A stretch of DNA of 64,000 nucleotides from Microbacterium gallinarum (GCF_014837165.1 NZ_JACSPM010000001.1:638294-702293), one strand, 5' to 3'; positions 1 through 8,140 are shown, counted from the first letter of the stretch. Translations and numbers: made by a program. The notes: generated by a model from the letters alone, not told the origin.

Positions 1-77
1 GCGAGGCGGTGACCCTCCGCCGACATGACGAACTGCGGGGCGGGCATCTCGGTGAGGGCGGGGAAGGCGGCATCCAC
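1..77 (-). CDS. N-terminal fragment of an unidentified protein (possibly alpha/beta hydrolase), cut by window edge
   Basis: Reading the minus strand from a GTG at 77 gives an open frame of 25 codons running off the window edge. The translation contains FPALTEMPAPQFVMSAEGHR, which resembles the N-terminus of alpha/beta hydrolases, where a strand with GHRLA precedes the first conserved loop. Only the start is visible, so neither catalytic residues nor length can be judged. It reads in the same direction as the VOC gene that ends its start region at 118. Confidence 0.35.
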   Translation of the reverse strand, partial: MDAAFPALTEMPAPQFVMSAEGHRL

Positions 78-117
78 TCGCCCATTCTTGCGCGGGATGG
101 ATGCTGCGTCGCCACCT

Positions 118-483
118 CTAGGGACGCTGGAACGCGATCAGCCCGACGGTGTTGCCGTCGGGGTCGCGCAGGAATGCCTGCCATTCGTCGTGGCCCGCCG
201 GCCCGAGCGTGTCGTCTTCGTGGTGGAAGATGACGTGCGGATGCGAGACCACCTCGGCGAGGCCGCCGAGGCGCTCGATCACCTCGTGGACGTTCTGCAC
301 GTGCAGGTAGATCAGCGACGACGGCGCATTGCGGTCGAGCAGCAGGCGCACCCCGTCGAGGTCGAAGAACAGCAGTCCGGGCGGATCGAACCGCGCTTTC
401 GGCTCCGCCTGGAGAAGCACGGAGTAGAAGTCCGCTGCGCGGTCGAGATCGTCGGCATGCTGAGCGATCTGCACGAGTCTCAT
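118..483 (-). CDS. VOC family (glyoxalase/bleomycin resistance-like) protein
   Basis: A 121-residue single-domain protein of the vicinal oxygen chelate fold. It starts MRLVQIAQHADDLDRAADFY, the usual first beta-alpha unit, and ends with DPDGNTVGLIAFQR, the typical closing strand (DPDGN motif). The frame is open further upstream to 609, but the family N-terminus begins at the ATG at 483 (or the ATG three codons upstream), and that start is chosen here. Family members bind a metal ion and act as dioxygenases, isomerases or binding proteins. No substrate can be assigned, and no operon partner is apparent. Confidence 0.8.
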   Translation of the reverse strand: MRLVQIAQHADDLDRAADFYSVLLQAEPKARFDPPGLLFFDLDGVRLLLDRNAPSSLIYLHVQNVHEVIERLGGLAEVVSHPHVIFHHEDDTLGPAGHDEWQAFLRDPDGNTVGLIAFQRP

Positions 484-623
484 GGCGCACATTCTCACGC
501 GAGCGGATGCCGCGCACCAGCGCCCTCGTCGTCCTCGATCGAGTGGCGCCGGACACGACGCCTCTTCCGGTCGCCGGTGGCGTGCGCAAGAGTAGGCCTC
601 ATCGAGCAAACCGGAGGTCGATC

Positions 624-806
624 ATGCTCTTCGCTCTCTACATCATCCTGCTCCTCGGCGGCATGTATCTGGTGGGCATCTCGTTCGCGTCGCCCATCCT
701 GCCGGGCCTGGTGTTCATCGCCGGGATCCTCTGCATCACTGCCGCGGTGGCCGTGCCGATCACGATCCAGCGCGCCGACAGCGGCGTGCATCGCTCCCGC
801 GATTGA
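624..806 (+). CDS. small two-TM membrane protein, unknown function
   Basis: A 60-residue protein with two predicted membrane helices, one at the N-terminus (LFALYIILLLGGMYLVGI) and one covering most of residues 26-48. It has a short charged tail. A GGAGGT ribosome binding site 6-7 bases before the ATG at 624 fixes the start. Tiny membrane proteins of this kind are common in Microbacteriaceae and have no assigned role. It lies just upstream of another small membrane protein gene (963) on the same strand, but 156 bp separate them, so co-transcription is uncertain. Confidence 0.65.
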   Translation: MLFALYIILLLGGMYLVGISFASPILPGLVFIAGILCITAAVAVPITIQRADSGVHRSRD

Positions 807-962
807 GCGGAGATCACGCCGGCCGAACGCAGAGGGCGCGGATAGTACAGCCTCTCGGCCTCGCTGGGTATAGGTCGGCGCGAACGGTCAGCACCTTGTT
901 AGCGTGACGGACGCATGACGAGCACCGCGTACCCCGGCGGCGCTCACAACGGAGGAGGAATC

Positions 963-1244
963 ATGCTCTGGACAATTCTCGGACTCATCATCATCGGCCT
1001 GATCGCCGGACTGATCGCCCGCGCGATCATCCCCGGAAAGCAGAGCATGGGCATTCTGCTGACCATCGTGCTCGGCATCGTCGGATCGTTCGTCGGAGGG
1101 TTCCTCGGGTTCGTGCTGTTCGGCGCCGACCCCAACGGCGGCTTCCTGCAGCCGGCGGGCATCATCGGCTCCATCATCGGCGCGATCATCGTGCTCGGGC
1201 TGTACGTCTTCTTCGCACGTCGCCGCAGCACCAGCACCCGCTGA
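963..1244 (+). CDS. GlsB/YeaQ/YmgE family stress-response membrane protein
   Basis: A 93-residue protein with three hydrophobic segments. It has the family hallmarks: an N-terminal helix followed by GLIAGLIAR, a Pro-Gly turn (IIPGK), then a Gly-rich second helix (GIVGSFVGGFLG) and a final helix ending in a basic tail. GlsB/YeaQ proteins (transglycosylase-associated family) are small inner-membrane proteins linked to general stress. The AACGGAGGAGGA ribosome binding site just before 963 fixes the start. A GC-rich hairpin follows the stop. Confidence 0.85.
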   Translation: MLWTILGLIIIGLIAGLIARAIIPGKQSMGILLTIVLGIVGSFVGGFLGFVLFGADPNGGFLQPAGIIGSIIGAIIVLGLYVFFARRRSTSTR

Positions 1245-1259
1245 CGCACGTCACTCATC

Positions 1260-1290
1260 GGGGTCGGCTCCGCCCGGGGCCGGCCCCGTT
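1260..1290 (+). terminator. possible GC hairpin terminator after the GlsB-like gene
   Basis: CGGGGTCGG at 1260-1268 can pair with CCGGCCCCG at 1282-1290, with one G-T pair. It begins 15 bp after the stop at 1244. There is no clear T-tract, so this is a moderate call. Confidence 0.4.
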
Positions 1291-1393
1291 GCCGTGCGCG
1301 GGCAGCGGCTTCCTCGGCGCTCGCGCGGGGGCGACCACATCCGGAAAGAGGCCCCGACTTGCCTTTTTCTGCTTTCGGGCTATGGTGAGGGGC

Positions 1394-1558
1394 ATGTCGG
1401 CCCCCATCGCCCCCTTCGCTCCGCAGCGCGGCACCGCCGTCGTCGCGGCGCTGACGGCGATGGAGCTCGCGGGAGCGCGGCACGAGGTGCTGCCGCCCCG
1501 GATGACCGGCGGAGCTGATGTGCTCTACCGCTCCTTCGCCCGCGCTGCGCCGCCGTGA
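1394..1558 (+). CDS. hypothetical small protein (54 aa)
   Basis: An open frame of 54 codons from an ATG at 1394, preceded by GTGAGGGGC, which could serve as a ribosome binding site. An alternative ATG lies at 1382. The protein is Ala-rich, with a short helical stretch (residues 12-28), and ends YRSFARAAPP. I recognise no family. A hairpin with a T6 tract lies about 35 bp after the stop, which supports a real short transcript. It could also be non-coding. Confidence 0.4.
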   Translation: MSAPIAPFAPQRGTAVVAALTAMELAGARHEVLPPRMTGGADVLYRSFARAAPP

Positions 1559-1593
1559 CTCCCGGTTCGATCCCGGTCCATCCGGCTATCCAG

Positions 1594-1619
1594 CGCGTCG
1601 CATCTGCGGCGCGTTTTTT
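1594..1619 (+). terminator. rho-independent terminator
   Basis: CGCGTCGCA (1594-1602) pairs with TGCGGCGCG (1605-1613), with one mismatch, and is followed directly by six T residues on the plus strand. It sits between the small ORF ending at 1558 and the gene starting at 1640. Confidence 0.65.
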
Positions 1620-1639
1620 CGTACTCGAAGGAGGCACTC

Positions 1640-1954
1640 ATGCCCATCGCATCGTCGCTCCCCTCACGCCCCGGACACTCGGCTCCACTGCCGGTGACGT
1701 GGTCGCCGGTCGCGCTGAACGCCCGGCTGGACGCCGAGCGGGCACTGCACGCCGCGCCCCGGCTTCCGCTCCGCATCGTCGCCGAGGCCCGCCTCTCCGT
1801 CGGCCGCATCATCTCGCAGGTCGAGCGGCGCGAACTGACGCAAGGCGACGCGACCGAGCAGCTGCGCGACGTGGCGCAGCGGCTCGCCGAGGCGCGGCTC
1901 GTCGAGGAGGCGGCGCACGCCTCCAGGGCCGACGCACCGCTCCACCTGGGGTGA
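1640..1954 (+). CDS. hypothetical protein, 104 aa, helical
   Basis: A 104-residue soluble protein with a Pro-rich N-terminal third (residues 1-25), then an Ala/Arg/Glu-rich helical part with AERALHAAPR and QVERRELTQGDATEQLRDVA. GAAGGAGGC just before the ATG at 1640 is a strong ribosome binding site. I do not recognise the family. It is followed 60 bp later by the DksA/TraR-type gene, and the two may share a transcript. Confidence 0.6.
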   Translation: MPIASSLPSRPGHSAPLPVTWSPVALNARLDAERALHAAPRLPLRIVAEARLSVGRIISQVERRELTQGDATEQLRDVAQRLAEARLVEEAAHASRADAPLHLG

Positions 1955-2014
1955 ACGCGGCCCCACCCGGCCTCACCGGCCTACCGATACTCCACCGAAG
2001 AAAGCAGGACCACC

Positions 2015-2344
2015 ATGCTCGCCGACAACGCAGCCCCCACCCTCGCGGATCCCCCGCTGGATCCCGACGAGATCCGCCGCGCGCTCGACACCGAGCTTGA
2101 GCGCCGCGAAGCCCTCGTCGAGGAGCTCGCCCCTCGCGCCATCCCCAACGTCGACCCGGTCGCGTACATGACCGCCGCGGCCACGCGGAGAGAGATCGAC
2201 CAGATCCGAGCTGCGCTCGGCCGGCTCACCGCGGGCACCTTCGGCTCGTGCATCCGCTGCGGCGGAGCGATCGCCGCCGGACGTCTGGAGGTCCTGCCCC
2301 ACGCCGAGACCTGCATCGATTGCCAGAGCCATGTCGAAAGCTGA
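2015..2344 (+). CDS. TraR/DksA family zinc-finger protein
   Basis: A 109-residue protein. The N-terminal two thirds is a helical hairpin (residues about 18-75, with alternating Arg and Glu: IRRALDTELERREALVEEL). The C-terminus carries a C4 zinc finger, FGSCIRCGGAI then ETCIDCQ, giving CxxC-x17-CxxC. DksA/TraR proteins bind in the secondary channel of RNA polymerase. Short actinobacterial members are usually uncharacterised, and the coiled coil here is shorter than in E. coli DksA. The start at 2015 is preceded by GAAGAAAGCAGGA. Confidence 0.85.
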   Translation: MLADNAAPTLADPPLDPDEIRRALDTELERREALVEELAPRAIPNVDPVAYMTAAATRREIDQIRAALGRLTAGTFGSCIRCGGAIAAGRLEVLPHAETCIDCQSHVES

Positions 2345-2598
2345 AGCCGCTTCGTCGCCGCACCCAGCGGGTACCGGTGCGCTCCGCGCGCTTCAGCTGA
2401 GGGCGCTGCTGGCAGGACTCCCCTTCGCAGCGTTCGAGGGCCTGCGCGGCGGACGCTCGAGGGAGCGCGCGGTGCGGCATCCCTCCTCCCCTTCCGACCG
2501 CGTCGCCGCGAAGTGGCACGCTCTGGGCTGAGCCCCGTCCGCGTCCGTGCCGGCGCCCGATGAAGCGCGCCGGCACGGCGATCCGCAGCGGGGTCCAG

Positions 2599-2695
2599 TC
2601 AGCCCTCGGACTCGGCGACGACCTCGGCCGGGGGCGTGGGCGTGGACTCGACCATCCGGCGCCCGAGCGGGATCGACGCCGGGGCGCCGCTCGCG
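2599..2695 (-). pseudogene. possible C-terminal remnant of a lost minus-strand gene
   Basis: The minus strand has a frame ending in TGA at 2601-2599 that reads RMVESTPTPPAEVVAESEG before the stop, with ASGAPASIPLGR just upstream. This looks like an ordinary acidic, Pro-rich protein tail rather than random translation. Upstream of about 2695 the frame loses sense, because the DNA there matches an ABC ATPase on the other strand. I read it as the 3-prime end of a gene whose body was deleted. The family is not identifiable. Confidence 0.3.
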
Positions 2696-2995
2696 TCGGT
2701 CGGCATGTCGCACCGCGCCGGCCATCGCCCCAGCGAGCTGTCGGGCGGCGAGCGTCAGCGAGTCGGCATCGTGCGCGCCCTCGTGAACGAGCCGAGCCTG
2801 CTCCTGGTCGACGAGCCCACCGCTGCGCTCGACCGTCGTCGCAGCCACGAGGTCGTCCAGCTCCTGGCCGACCGTGCGCACGATTCCGGAGTCGCCGTGG
2901 TCATGGTCACCCACGACCGCGATGTGCTCGAGCACTGCGACAGCGTTCTCGAGATGGTCGACGACCGGCTGGGCACCCCCGCCCTCGTCGCCTGA
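2696..2995 (+). pseudogene. truncated ABC transporter ATPase (C-terminal half only)
   Basis: The translated segment holds the second half of a LolD/MacB-type ATPase. It has the signature motif LSGGERQRVGI, Walker B with D-loop (LLLVDEPTAALD), the switch His (VMVTHDRDV), and a short tail ending at 2995. The Walker A and Q-loop part (about the first 110 residues) is absent, and the upstream DNA does not encode it in any frame. No partner permease lies next to it. The open frame reaches back to 2636, but the family match starts near 2698. It cannot hydrolyse ATP as it stands. Confidence 0.75.
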
Positions 2996-3027
2996 CCTGA
3001 GTCCCCGCCCGCGCTACGATCGCGGGC

Positions 3028-3870
3028 ATGGGGTTCTCGGTCTCCGTGGCCAGCGCGGCCGACGTGCGGCTCATGGCGCAGTGGGCGGCCGACGAGGGAT
3101 GGAACCCCGGTGACGCCGACAGCGACGCGTTCTTCGTCGCGGATCCGTCCGGATTCCTGATCGGACGGCTGGACGGCCGGCCCGTGAGCTGCATCTCGAT
3201 CGTCCGGTACGGCCAGGACGCCGCGTTCCTCGGCATGTACATCAGTCACCCCGAGGTGCGTGGTCTGGGCTATGGCCTGCAGACGTGGCAGGCAGGGATG
3301 GCCATCACCGACGGTCGCGTCGTCGGATTGGACGGGGTGCCCGCGCAGCAGGCGAACTATGCCAAGTCGGGATTCCGCCCGGCCTGGACGACGCAGCGTT
3401 TCGAGGGCGCTCCGCCGGATGCAGACCCTCCTCCCGGAGTCGAGCTGGTCGACGCCCGGTCTGTCCCGTTCGACCTGCTCGACGCCTACGATCGGCGACA
3501 CTTCGGGGCACCGCGTGCCGGCTTCCTCGCGTCCTGGATCACCCTGCCCAGGCGGTCGACCGCCGTCGCGCTGCGCGACGGGACGATCGTCGGGTTCGGA
3601 GTGCTCCGCCCGGCGCAGAGCACGGCGCGTATCGGTCCGCTCTTCGCGGAGTCGCGCGAGACCGCGGAGGCGCTCGTCTCACGGCTGGCGTCGAGCGCGC
3701 GTGCGTTGGCTGTCGCGGTCGACGTGCCCGGCATCAACCCGGTCGCCGTCGAGTGGGCGCGCAAGTGCGAGTGGACGCCCAGCTTCGACACCACCCGGAT
3801 GTACACGGGTGAAGCCCCCGGTTTCGATCACGACCAGGTATTCGGCATCACGACTCTCGAACTCGGCTGA
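3028..3870 (+). CDS. GNAT family N-acetyltransferase with second C-terminal domain (YitH/HolE type)
   Basis: A 280-residue protein. Residues 1-130 form a GNAT domain with the acetyl-CoA-binding stretch VRGLGYGLQTW and the later NYAKSGFRPAW. Residues about 140-280 resemble the second acetyltransferase-like domain of YitH/HolE proteins (FLASWITLP, IGPLFAESRETAEAL). The acceptor is unknown. The start at 3028 gives a typical family N-terminus. The 3-prime end overlaps the convergent gene 3828-4478 by 43 bp. Confidence 0.85.
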   Translation: MGFSVSVASAADVRLMAQWAADEGWNPGDADSDAFFVADPSGFLIGRLDGRPVSCISIVRYGQDAAFLGMYISHPEVRGLGYGLQTWQAGMAITDGRVVGLDGVPAQQANYAKSGFRPAWTTQRFEGAPPDADPPPGVELVDARSVPFDLLDAYDRRHFGAPRAGFLASWITLPRRSTAVALRDGTIVGFGVLRPAQSTARIGPLFAESRETAEALVSRLASSARALAVAVDVPGINPVAVEWARKCEWTPSFDTTRMYTGEAPGFDHDQVFGITTLELG

Positions 3871-4478
3871 GAGCGTCCGGATGCCTCGAAGGCAGCCTTC
3901 GGCGCGGCGAGGATGACAGCGATCGCCTCCGCGCCGAGCACCACGAGGGGGCCGTGCGGCCAGTAGCCCGCCGCGAGCGTGCCCAGCACCAGCAGGGGCA
4001 TGGTCGCGCCCAGCAGGATCCGCACCCGAAGTCGCCAGCGCGAGCGAGCGGTGATCGCCGCGACGATGCCGGCGATGCCCACCGCGGTGAGGACGAACGC
4101 CTCGGCACCCCAGAAAAAGTGCAGCGGTGCCTCCCGCGGCGTGTTGAGGTAACTCAATGCCGTGATCGGGGCCCCGGCGACGATCAGCCACGCCATGACC
4201 GCACCGCCCCACCCCGCGCGCCGGAGGTCAGGGAGGAGGGCGAGCCCGATCGCCAGGAAGGACAGCGCCGAGAGCGCGCCGAAGACGATGTACGGGTCGT
4301 GCACCGCCTCGCGCGCCCAGAAGTACGGCCGGAAATGGAAGACCCATCCCCACAGCGGCACGCCGAACTCGGTCGCGGGGAACGGCAGGGTCACCAGCGC
4401 CCAGAGCCCGCCCAGTCCGGCCAGGATCGCACGCCACGGTCGCGACCGATCGACGTCGATGCGACGACGGTGTGTCAT
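3828..4478 (-). CDS. polytopic membrane protein, unknown function
   Basis: A 216-residue protein with about six predicted membrane helices: around residues 13-33, 60-80, 90-108, 118-140, 150-168 and 172-190. The first loop is aromatic (PLWGWVFHFRPYFWAREAV). The ATG at 4478 is chosen because it opens the basic leader MTHRRRIDVDRSR. The frame is open to 4523 without a better start. It overlaps convergently with the GNAT gene. No transport or enzyme motif was recognised. Confidence 0.7.
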   Translation of the reverse strand: MTHRRRIDVDRSRPWRAILAGLGGLWALVTLPFPATEFGVPLWGWVFHFRPYFWAREAVHDPYIVFGALSALSFLAIGLALLPDLRRAGWGGAVMAWLIVAGAPITALSYLNTPREAPLHFFWGAEAFVLTAVGIAGIVAAITARSRWRLRVRILLGATMPLLVLGTLAAGYWPHGPLVVLGAEAIAVILAAPKAAFEASGRSQPSSRVVMPNTWS

Positions 4479-4601
4479 GCCTCGATTGCACCACTCACCC
4501 TCGTCGCGGTCGCAGATCGACACGATCGCGATCCGGGGCGGAGGACGACGGCAGACGACGTCCTGGCCGCGCTCGACCGTGTCGAGAGCCCGACGGATGG
4601 G

Positions 4602-5483
4602 TCAGCCCGCGTACCGCGCCTCGACGAGGCCGCCGACGCCCGGCTCGGCAGCGAACACCGCGCCCGCGTGCGGCTCCTCGGCGAGCTGCGCCGCCGTACG
4701 CCCGATGCGCGCGGTCGTGATGTACAGCGTGGACAGGTCGTCACCGCCGAATGCGACGCAGGTGGGATTGGCCGCGCTCACACGCACCACCCTGTCGACC
4801 TTGCCGTCCGGCGTGTAGCGGACCACCGAGCCGCCGCCCCACCGTGCGTTCCACAGACAGCCTTCTGCATCCACCGCGGATCCGTCGGACAGCCCTGGGT
4901 GCTCACTGCCGTCTGCGAACAGACGTGGACTGTGCGGGATGCCGGCATCCGTGTCGTACTCGTAGACGAGTATCCGACCGGTTGGCGTGTCCGCGAAATA
5001 CATCGACGACCCGTCCGGGCTGAACGCGATGCTGTTGGCGCACGACACGCCGTCGATGACCTTGTGAACGGTGCCGTCTGCGTCGAGGCGATGGACAGCG
5101 GAGATGGGCCGGGCGTCGGGACCCTCGTCCATGCCGCCGCAGACGAAACGACCCTGCCGGTCCACCCGCCCGTCGTTGAGCCTCGTCGAGCCGAGGTCGT
5201 CCTCTACCGGGGCGAGGTTGCGGATCTCCTGCCCCGCCCCGTCAAGGAGCGCGAGCCGGGAAGCGAAGGCGGCGACGAACCCCTCCGAAGCGCGCAAGCC
5301 GACAGCACCGATGCGCTCGCGCAGCCGGGTCGTCCGCCTGCCGGATGCGCCGCCTGAGCGCTCCAGCCAGCCGCGTTCGATGTCGACCCACACCAGCTCG
5401 CCTGTGCGATCGTCCCACACGATGCTCTCGCCGAGGACGTTGCCACTCGGGACAGCCACCTCCGCGACAAGGACAGCGCTCAT
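4602..5483 (-). CDS. SMP-30/gluconolactonase/LRE family protein
   Basis: A 293-residue six-bladed beta-propeller of the SMP-30 family, which are metal-dependent lactonases acting on sugar acid lactones. The metal-binding acidic residue is seen in NVLGESIVWDDRTGELVWVD. The Asn and Asp ligands are seen in STRLNDGRVDRQGRFVCGG and NSIAFSPDGSSMYFADT. GGAGGTGAGCCG before the ATG at 5483 supports that start over the longer frame. The length is normal. The substrate could be L-arabinono- or gluconolactone, but the gene is 4 kb from the arabinose operon and no direct link is visible. Confidence 0.85.
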   Translation of the reverse strand: MSAVLVAEVAVPSGNVLGESIVWDDRTGELVWVDIERGWLERSGGASGRRTTRLRERIGAVGLRASEGFVAAFASRLALLDGAGQEIRNLAPVEDDLGSTRLNDGRVDRQGRFVCGGMDEGPDARPISAVHRLDADGTVHKVIDGVSCANSIAFSPDGSSMYFADTPTGRILVYEYDTDAGIPHSPRLFADGSEHPGLSDGSAVDAEGCLWNARWGGGSVVRYTPDGKVDRVVRVSAANPTCVAFGGDDLSTLYITTARIGRTAAQLAEEPHAGAVFAAEPGVGGLVEARYAG

Positions 5484-5534
5484 CGGCTCACCTCCACGTA
5501 GCAACGGTAGACCGCCGCTTCAGCCAGCAAAAGG

Positions 5535-5560
5535 AAAAGCCCCGGTGAACCGGGGCTTTT
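5535..5560 (-). terminator. rho-independent terminator downstream of tRNA-Arg
   Basis: GCCCCGG (5539-5545) pairs with CCGGGGC (5550-5556) around a TGAA loop, flanked by A4 and T4. It is symmetric and could act in both directions. It lies 26 bp beyond the 3-prime end of the minus-strand tRNA. Confidence 0.8.
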
Positions 5561-5585
5561 CGCAAGTCACTGTCTCAACACAGTG

Positions 5586-5658
5586 CGCGCCCGAAGGGAC
5601 TCGAACCCCTAACCTTCTGATCCGTAGTCAGATGCTCTATCCATTGAGCTACGGGCGC
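5586..5658 (-). tRNA. tRNA-Arg(ACG)
   Basis: The complement gives a 73-nt cloverleaf. The acceptor stem GCGCCCG pairs with CGGGCGC, and the discriminator is G. The D-arm has GCTC/GAGC around AATGGATA. The anticodon stem TCTGA/TCAGA encloses the loop CTACGGA, so the anticodon is ACG. The T-arm contains GGTTCGAGTCC. CCA is not encoded. A terminator hairpin follows. Confidence 0.95.
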
Positions 5659-5770
5659 CCGGCCCGCACTCCCGCGCGGGCCAGCGTCCAGAATACCCGA
5701 CGGCGCGCCAGGGAGCGAATCGAGCACCGCCGCGCGGAGATCCCGGGCGTGTCCGCCCTCCCCGCCGTCG

Positions 5771-6157
5771 TCAGCGCGCGTCGAGCGCACGCAGCTGGCG
5801 CTGCAGCGCGACCCGACGGTACGACGTGTCGATCAGCTCCGCCAGGAGCGTCCAGTCCCCCGCGTCGGCTGTGACCCGCAGCGCCAGCCACCCATACGCG
5901 CCCTCGTACGGCGGCACGAACACGTCGTCCCGTTCCATAAGCGCCGGCCGCTCCGACGGATCGGGGAGGAACACGACGGCGCCTTCGTCCCTGACGCCGA
6001 CGAGGGCGAACTGACGCTTTCCGGCACGGAAGGTGCAGCGCCCGTGCGAGATCACCTCCGCAGCCTCCGGGTAGGCCATGCACAGCGCCCGCATCCGCAT
6101 GTTCAGCGGATGGTCCGGCGGAAACCACATCGGATGACCTGCTCCGTCGACCTCCAT
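5771..6157 (-). CDS. MmcQ/YjbR family protein
   Basis: A 128-residue protein of the YjbR/MmcQ double-wing fold, seen from the pattern HPMWFPPDHPLNMRMRALCM then YPEAAEVISHGRCTFRAGKR, VFLPDPSERPALMERDDVF and YGWLALRV. The molecular function is unknown; a DNA-binding role is only proposed for the family. Homology begins around residue 8, so the ATG at 6130 is a possible alternative start to 6157. Confidence 0.8.
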   Translation of the reverse strand: MEVDGAGHPMWFPPDHPLNMRMRALCMAYPEAAEVISHGRCTFRAGKRQFALVGVRDEGAVVFLPDPSERPALMERDDVFVPPYEGAYGWLALRVTADAGDWTLLAELIDTSYRRVALQRQLRALDAR

Positions 6158-6186
6158 GGCGCCGAGCGTAGACCGGTTCCCCGACG

Positions 6187-6816
6187 TCAGGCGTCGAGTT
6201 CGCTCACGTCGATGCCGGCCACTCGCGGCGACGGCGTCGCATCGACAGGCTCGCCGTCGGCCTCCTCCTCAGCCTCCGCGGCGCGACGCCGATGGGCGGC
6301 GAGCCGCGGGAGATCCACGAGGCGCAGCGACTGCATGCGCGCAGCCCGCAGCTTCTCGTAGTCGGGGTCGAGATCGGGCCGCATGCCCTCGACGTTGAGC
6401 CGCCGCTCCAGATTCGCCTCGACGTCGCCCCACGCGGCATCCCTCGCCTGCTCCACCAGGGTGCGCACCGCGTGCGGGTCTTCGGCGATGCGCCGGAGCT
6501 CCTTCGCCACTCCGATGTACTGCTTGTAGCGCTTGCGCAGGTTGCGGGTGTCGCGATCGCGGTAGTCGTGCGTCCCGTCGGGGTCGGTGAACTTCCCCCA
6601 GGCCTTCTTGCGCAGTCGCTTGGCCAGCTCGGCGGCGTCTTCCTGCTCCACGGCGAGCGCGACGAGGGTGTCGTGCGCGAAGGGCGCGACGCGCGCGAGA
6701 TCGAATGCCTCGTCGTGGGCGATCGTCTCGACGAGGATGTGGTTGCGCACCGCCAGCCGCGCCGCGGCGCACGCGATGGACACGCCTTCGGCGATCGCCT
6801 CCGCAGTCTTGCCCAT
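6187..6816 (-). CDS. conserved hypothetical protein, 209 aa
   Basis: A soluble, helical, charged protein starting MGKTAEAIAEGVSIACAAAR. It contains a basic middle (RLRKKAWGKFTDPDG and RNLRKRYKQYIG) and an acidic C-terminal tail. AGGAGGAGCG before the ATG at 6816 marks the start; the frame stays open to 7212 but that part lies antisense to the SDR gene. I recognise it only as an actinobacterial hypothetical without known catalytic motifs. Confidence 0.6.
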   Translation of the reverse strand: MGKTAEAIAEGVSIACAAARLAVRNHILVETIAHDEAFDLARVAPFAHDTLVALAVEQEDAAELAKRLRKKAWGKFTDPDGTHDYRDRDTRNLRKRYKQYIGVAKELRRIAEDPHAVRTLVEQARDAAWGDVEANLERRLNVEGMRPDLDPDYEKLRAARMQSLRLVDLPRLAAHRRRAAEAEEEADGEPVDATPSPRVAGIDVSELDA

Positions 6817-6907
6817 CGCTCCTCCTCCATCGAGGCTAGCGTTCACCGGCGCTCCGCGAGTCCGCGAGAATCGATGAGCACGGTCGATGAAGACGAGAGG
6901 GATGGAC

Positions 6908-7756
6908 ATGGCGCGGATGCAGCGGCTCGAGGTGCGCGGCAGGACGACGGTGATCACCGGCGCGGCGAGCGGCATGGGCGCCGAGGTCGCTCTCGAGCTC
7001 GCGCGGCGCGGGGCGAAGGTCGCCCTCGTCGATCGCAACGCCGAAGGCCTCGAGGCGACGCGCGCGCGCCTCACCGGAACGGGCCACACCATGCACGTGG
7101 TCGACCTGACAGATGATGAGGCGGTGCGCTCGCTCGCGGCGGCGGTCGAGGCATCCCACCCGCATGTACAGGCGGTGATCACGTGCGCCGGGTCGTCCAT
7201 GCTCGGCGACATCGATCAGCTCACCATGGACGAGATGCGCTGGCTCATGGACGTGAACCTCTGGGGAACCGTCAACATCACCAAGGCGCTCCTGCCGGCG
7301 CTTCGCCGCGAGCCGGCCGCGCACATCACGCACCTCGTGAGCATCTACGGGCTCGCCGCCCCTGCAGGCCGCATCCCGTATGCGATGAGCAAGTTCGCCG
7401 TGCGCGGGTTCACCGAGGCACTGCGCCACGAGCTCGAGCGGACCAACGTGAGCGTGGGCGCGATCTACCCGGCGGGGGTCAAGACCGGCATCATCGGACG
7501 CGGGCGCTTCGCGGCCGCCATCGACCCGGCCGTAGCGGAGCGCGCCGCCGCCGCGCAGGCCGCGATGTACCACACCGAGCCCGAAGTTGCCGCGGCGCGC
7601 ATCGTGGAGGCCACGGTGCGGCGGCGGGCGCGGGTCATGATCGGGCGCGAGGCGCGCCTCGTCGATGTGCTGACCCGCCTCACGCCCACCGGCTACTGGG
7701 CTCCGATGCGTCGCCCGCTGCGCGAGGCGATCGACACCACGACCCCGGTGCGCTGA
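6908..7756 (+). CDS. SDR family NAD(P)-dependent oxidoreductase
   Basis: A classical short-chain dehydrogenase/reductase of about 282 residues. It has the nucleotide-binding TGAASGMG motif near the N-terminus, an NAG-equivalent CAG in VITCAGSSM, a catalytic Ser in VSIYG, and the active-site YxxxK pair in IPYAMSKFAVRG. The long C-terminal part (RIVEATVRRRARVMIGREAR onward) resembles SDRs annotated as acetoin or ketoreductases. The substrate is unknown. The start at 6908 has GAGAGG seven bases upstream; ATGs at 6887 and 6902 are alternatives. Confidence 0.85.
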   Translation: MARMQRLEVRGRTTVITGAASGMGAEVALELARRGAKVALVDRNAEGLEATRARLTGTGHTMHVVDLTDDEAVRSLAAAVEASHPHVQAVITCAGSSMLGDIDQLTMDEMRWLMDVNLWGTVNITKALLPALRREPAAHITHLVSIYGLAAPAGRIPYAMSKFAVRGFTEALRHELERTNVSVGAIYPAGVKTGIIGRGRFAAAIDPAVAERAAAAQAAMYHTEPEVAAARIVEATVRRRARVMIGREARLVDVLTRLTPTGYWAPMRRPLREAIDTTTPVR

Positions 7757-8140
7757 TCAGGCCGGCTTCGTGTACTGCGCCCGCCCGAAGCCCAGGATGA
7801 AGTAGCCGACGAAGGCGAACAGCCACAGCAGGAAGAACGACCAGGCACCGCCCTTGCCGAAGCCCTTGCCCACGCGCACGGCGACGACGATGGACCATAC
7901 GATGTTCACGATCGGGATCAGGTACAGCAGGGTCAGCCACGCCGAGTAGCCGGCGATCTTCACGAGGATGACGATGTTCACGATCGGGATGATGGCCAGG
8001 ATGCCGGGGTACCCGGCCTTGCTGAACACCTTCCAGAGCGCGACGGCGACGAGGATGTACCAGATCAGTCCGAAGATGCCGGTGCCGCCCCAGAGGCTGG
8101 TGAGGTCGGCGGTGTCGGTCACTGCGTTGGCGAGGGTCAT
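7757..8140 (-). CDS. DUF5684-type small membrane protein
   Basis: A 127-residue protein with three to four membrane helices. It carries the repeated Pro-Ile-Val-Asn motif typical of DUF5684: AIIPIVNIVILVKIAGYSAW and later LIPIVNIVWSIVVAVRVG, then GFGKGGAWSFFLLWLFAFVG. The function is unknown. Its stop is directly adjacent to the stop of the convergent SDR gene. The start at 8140 is favoured by a CTGAGG site; the ATG at 8152 is an alternative. Confidence 0.75.
   Translation of the reverse strand: MTLANAVTDTADLTSLWGGTGIFGLIWYILVAVALWKVFSKAGYPGILAIIPIVNIVILVKIAGYSAWLTLLYLIPIVNIVWSIVVAVRVGKGFGKGGAWSFFLLWLFAFVGYFILGFGRAQYTKPA

Noticed and set aside
1560..1590. Bases resembling a tRNA T-arm (GGTTCGATCC with flanking stem)
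   Set aside because: No acceptor, D-arm or anticodon arm can be built around it. It is probably chance.
2331..2531. Small ORF (66 codons) overlapping the end of the DksA/TraR gene
   Set aside because: There is no clear ribosome binding site, the composition is ordinary for random GC-rich DNA, and there is no family resemblance.
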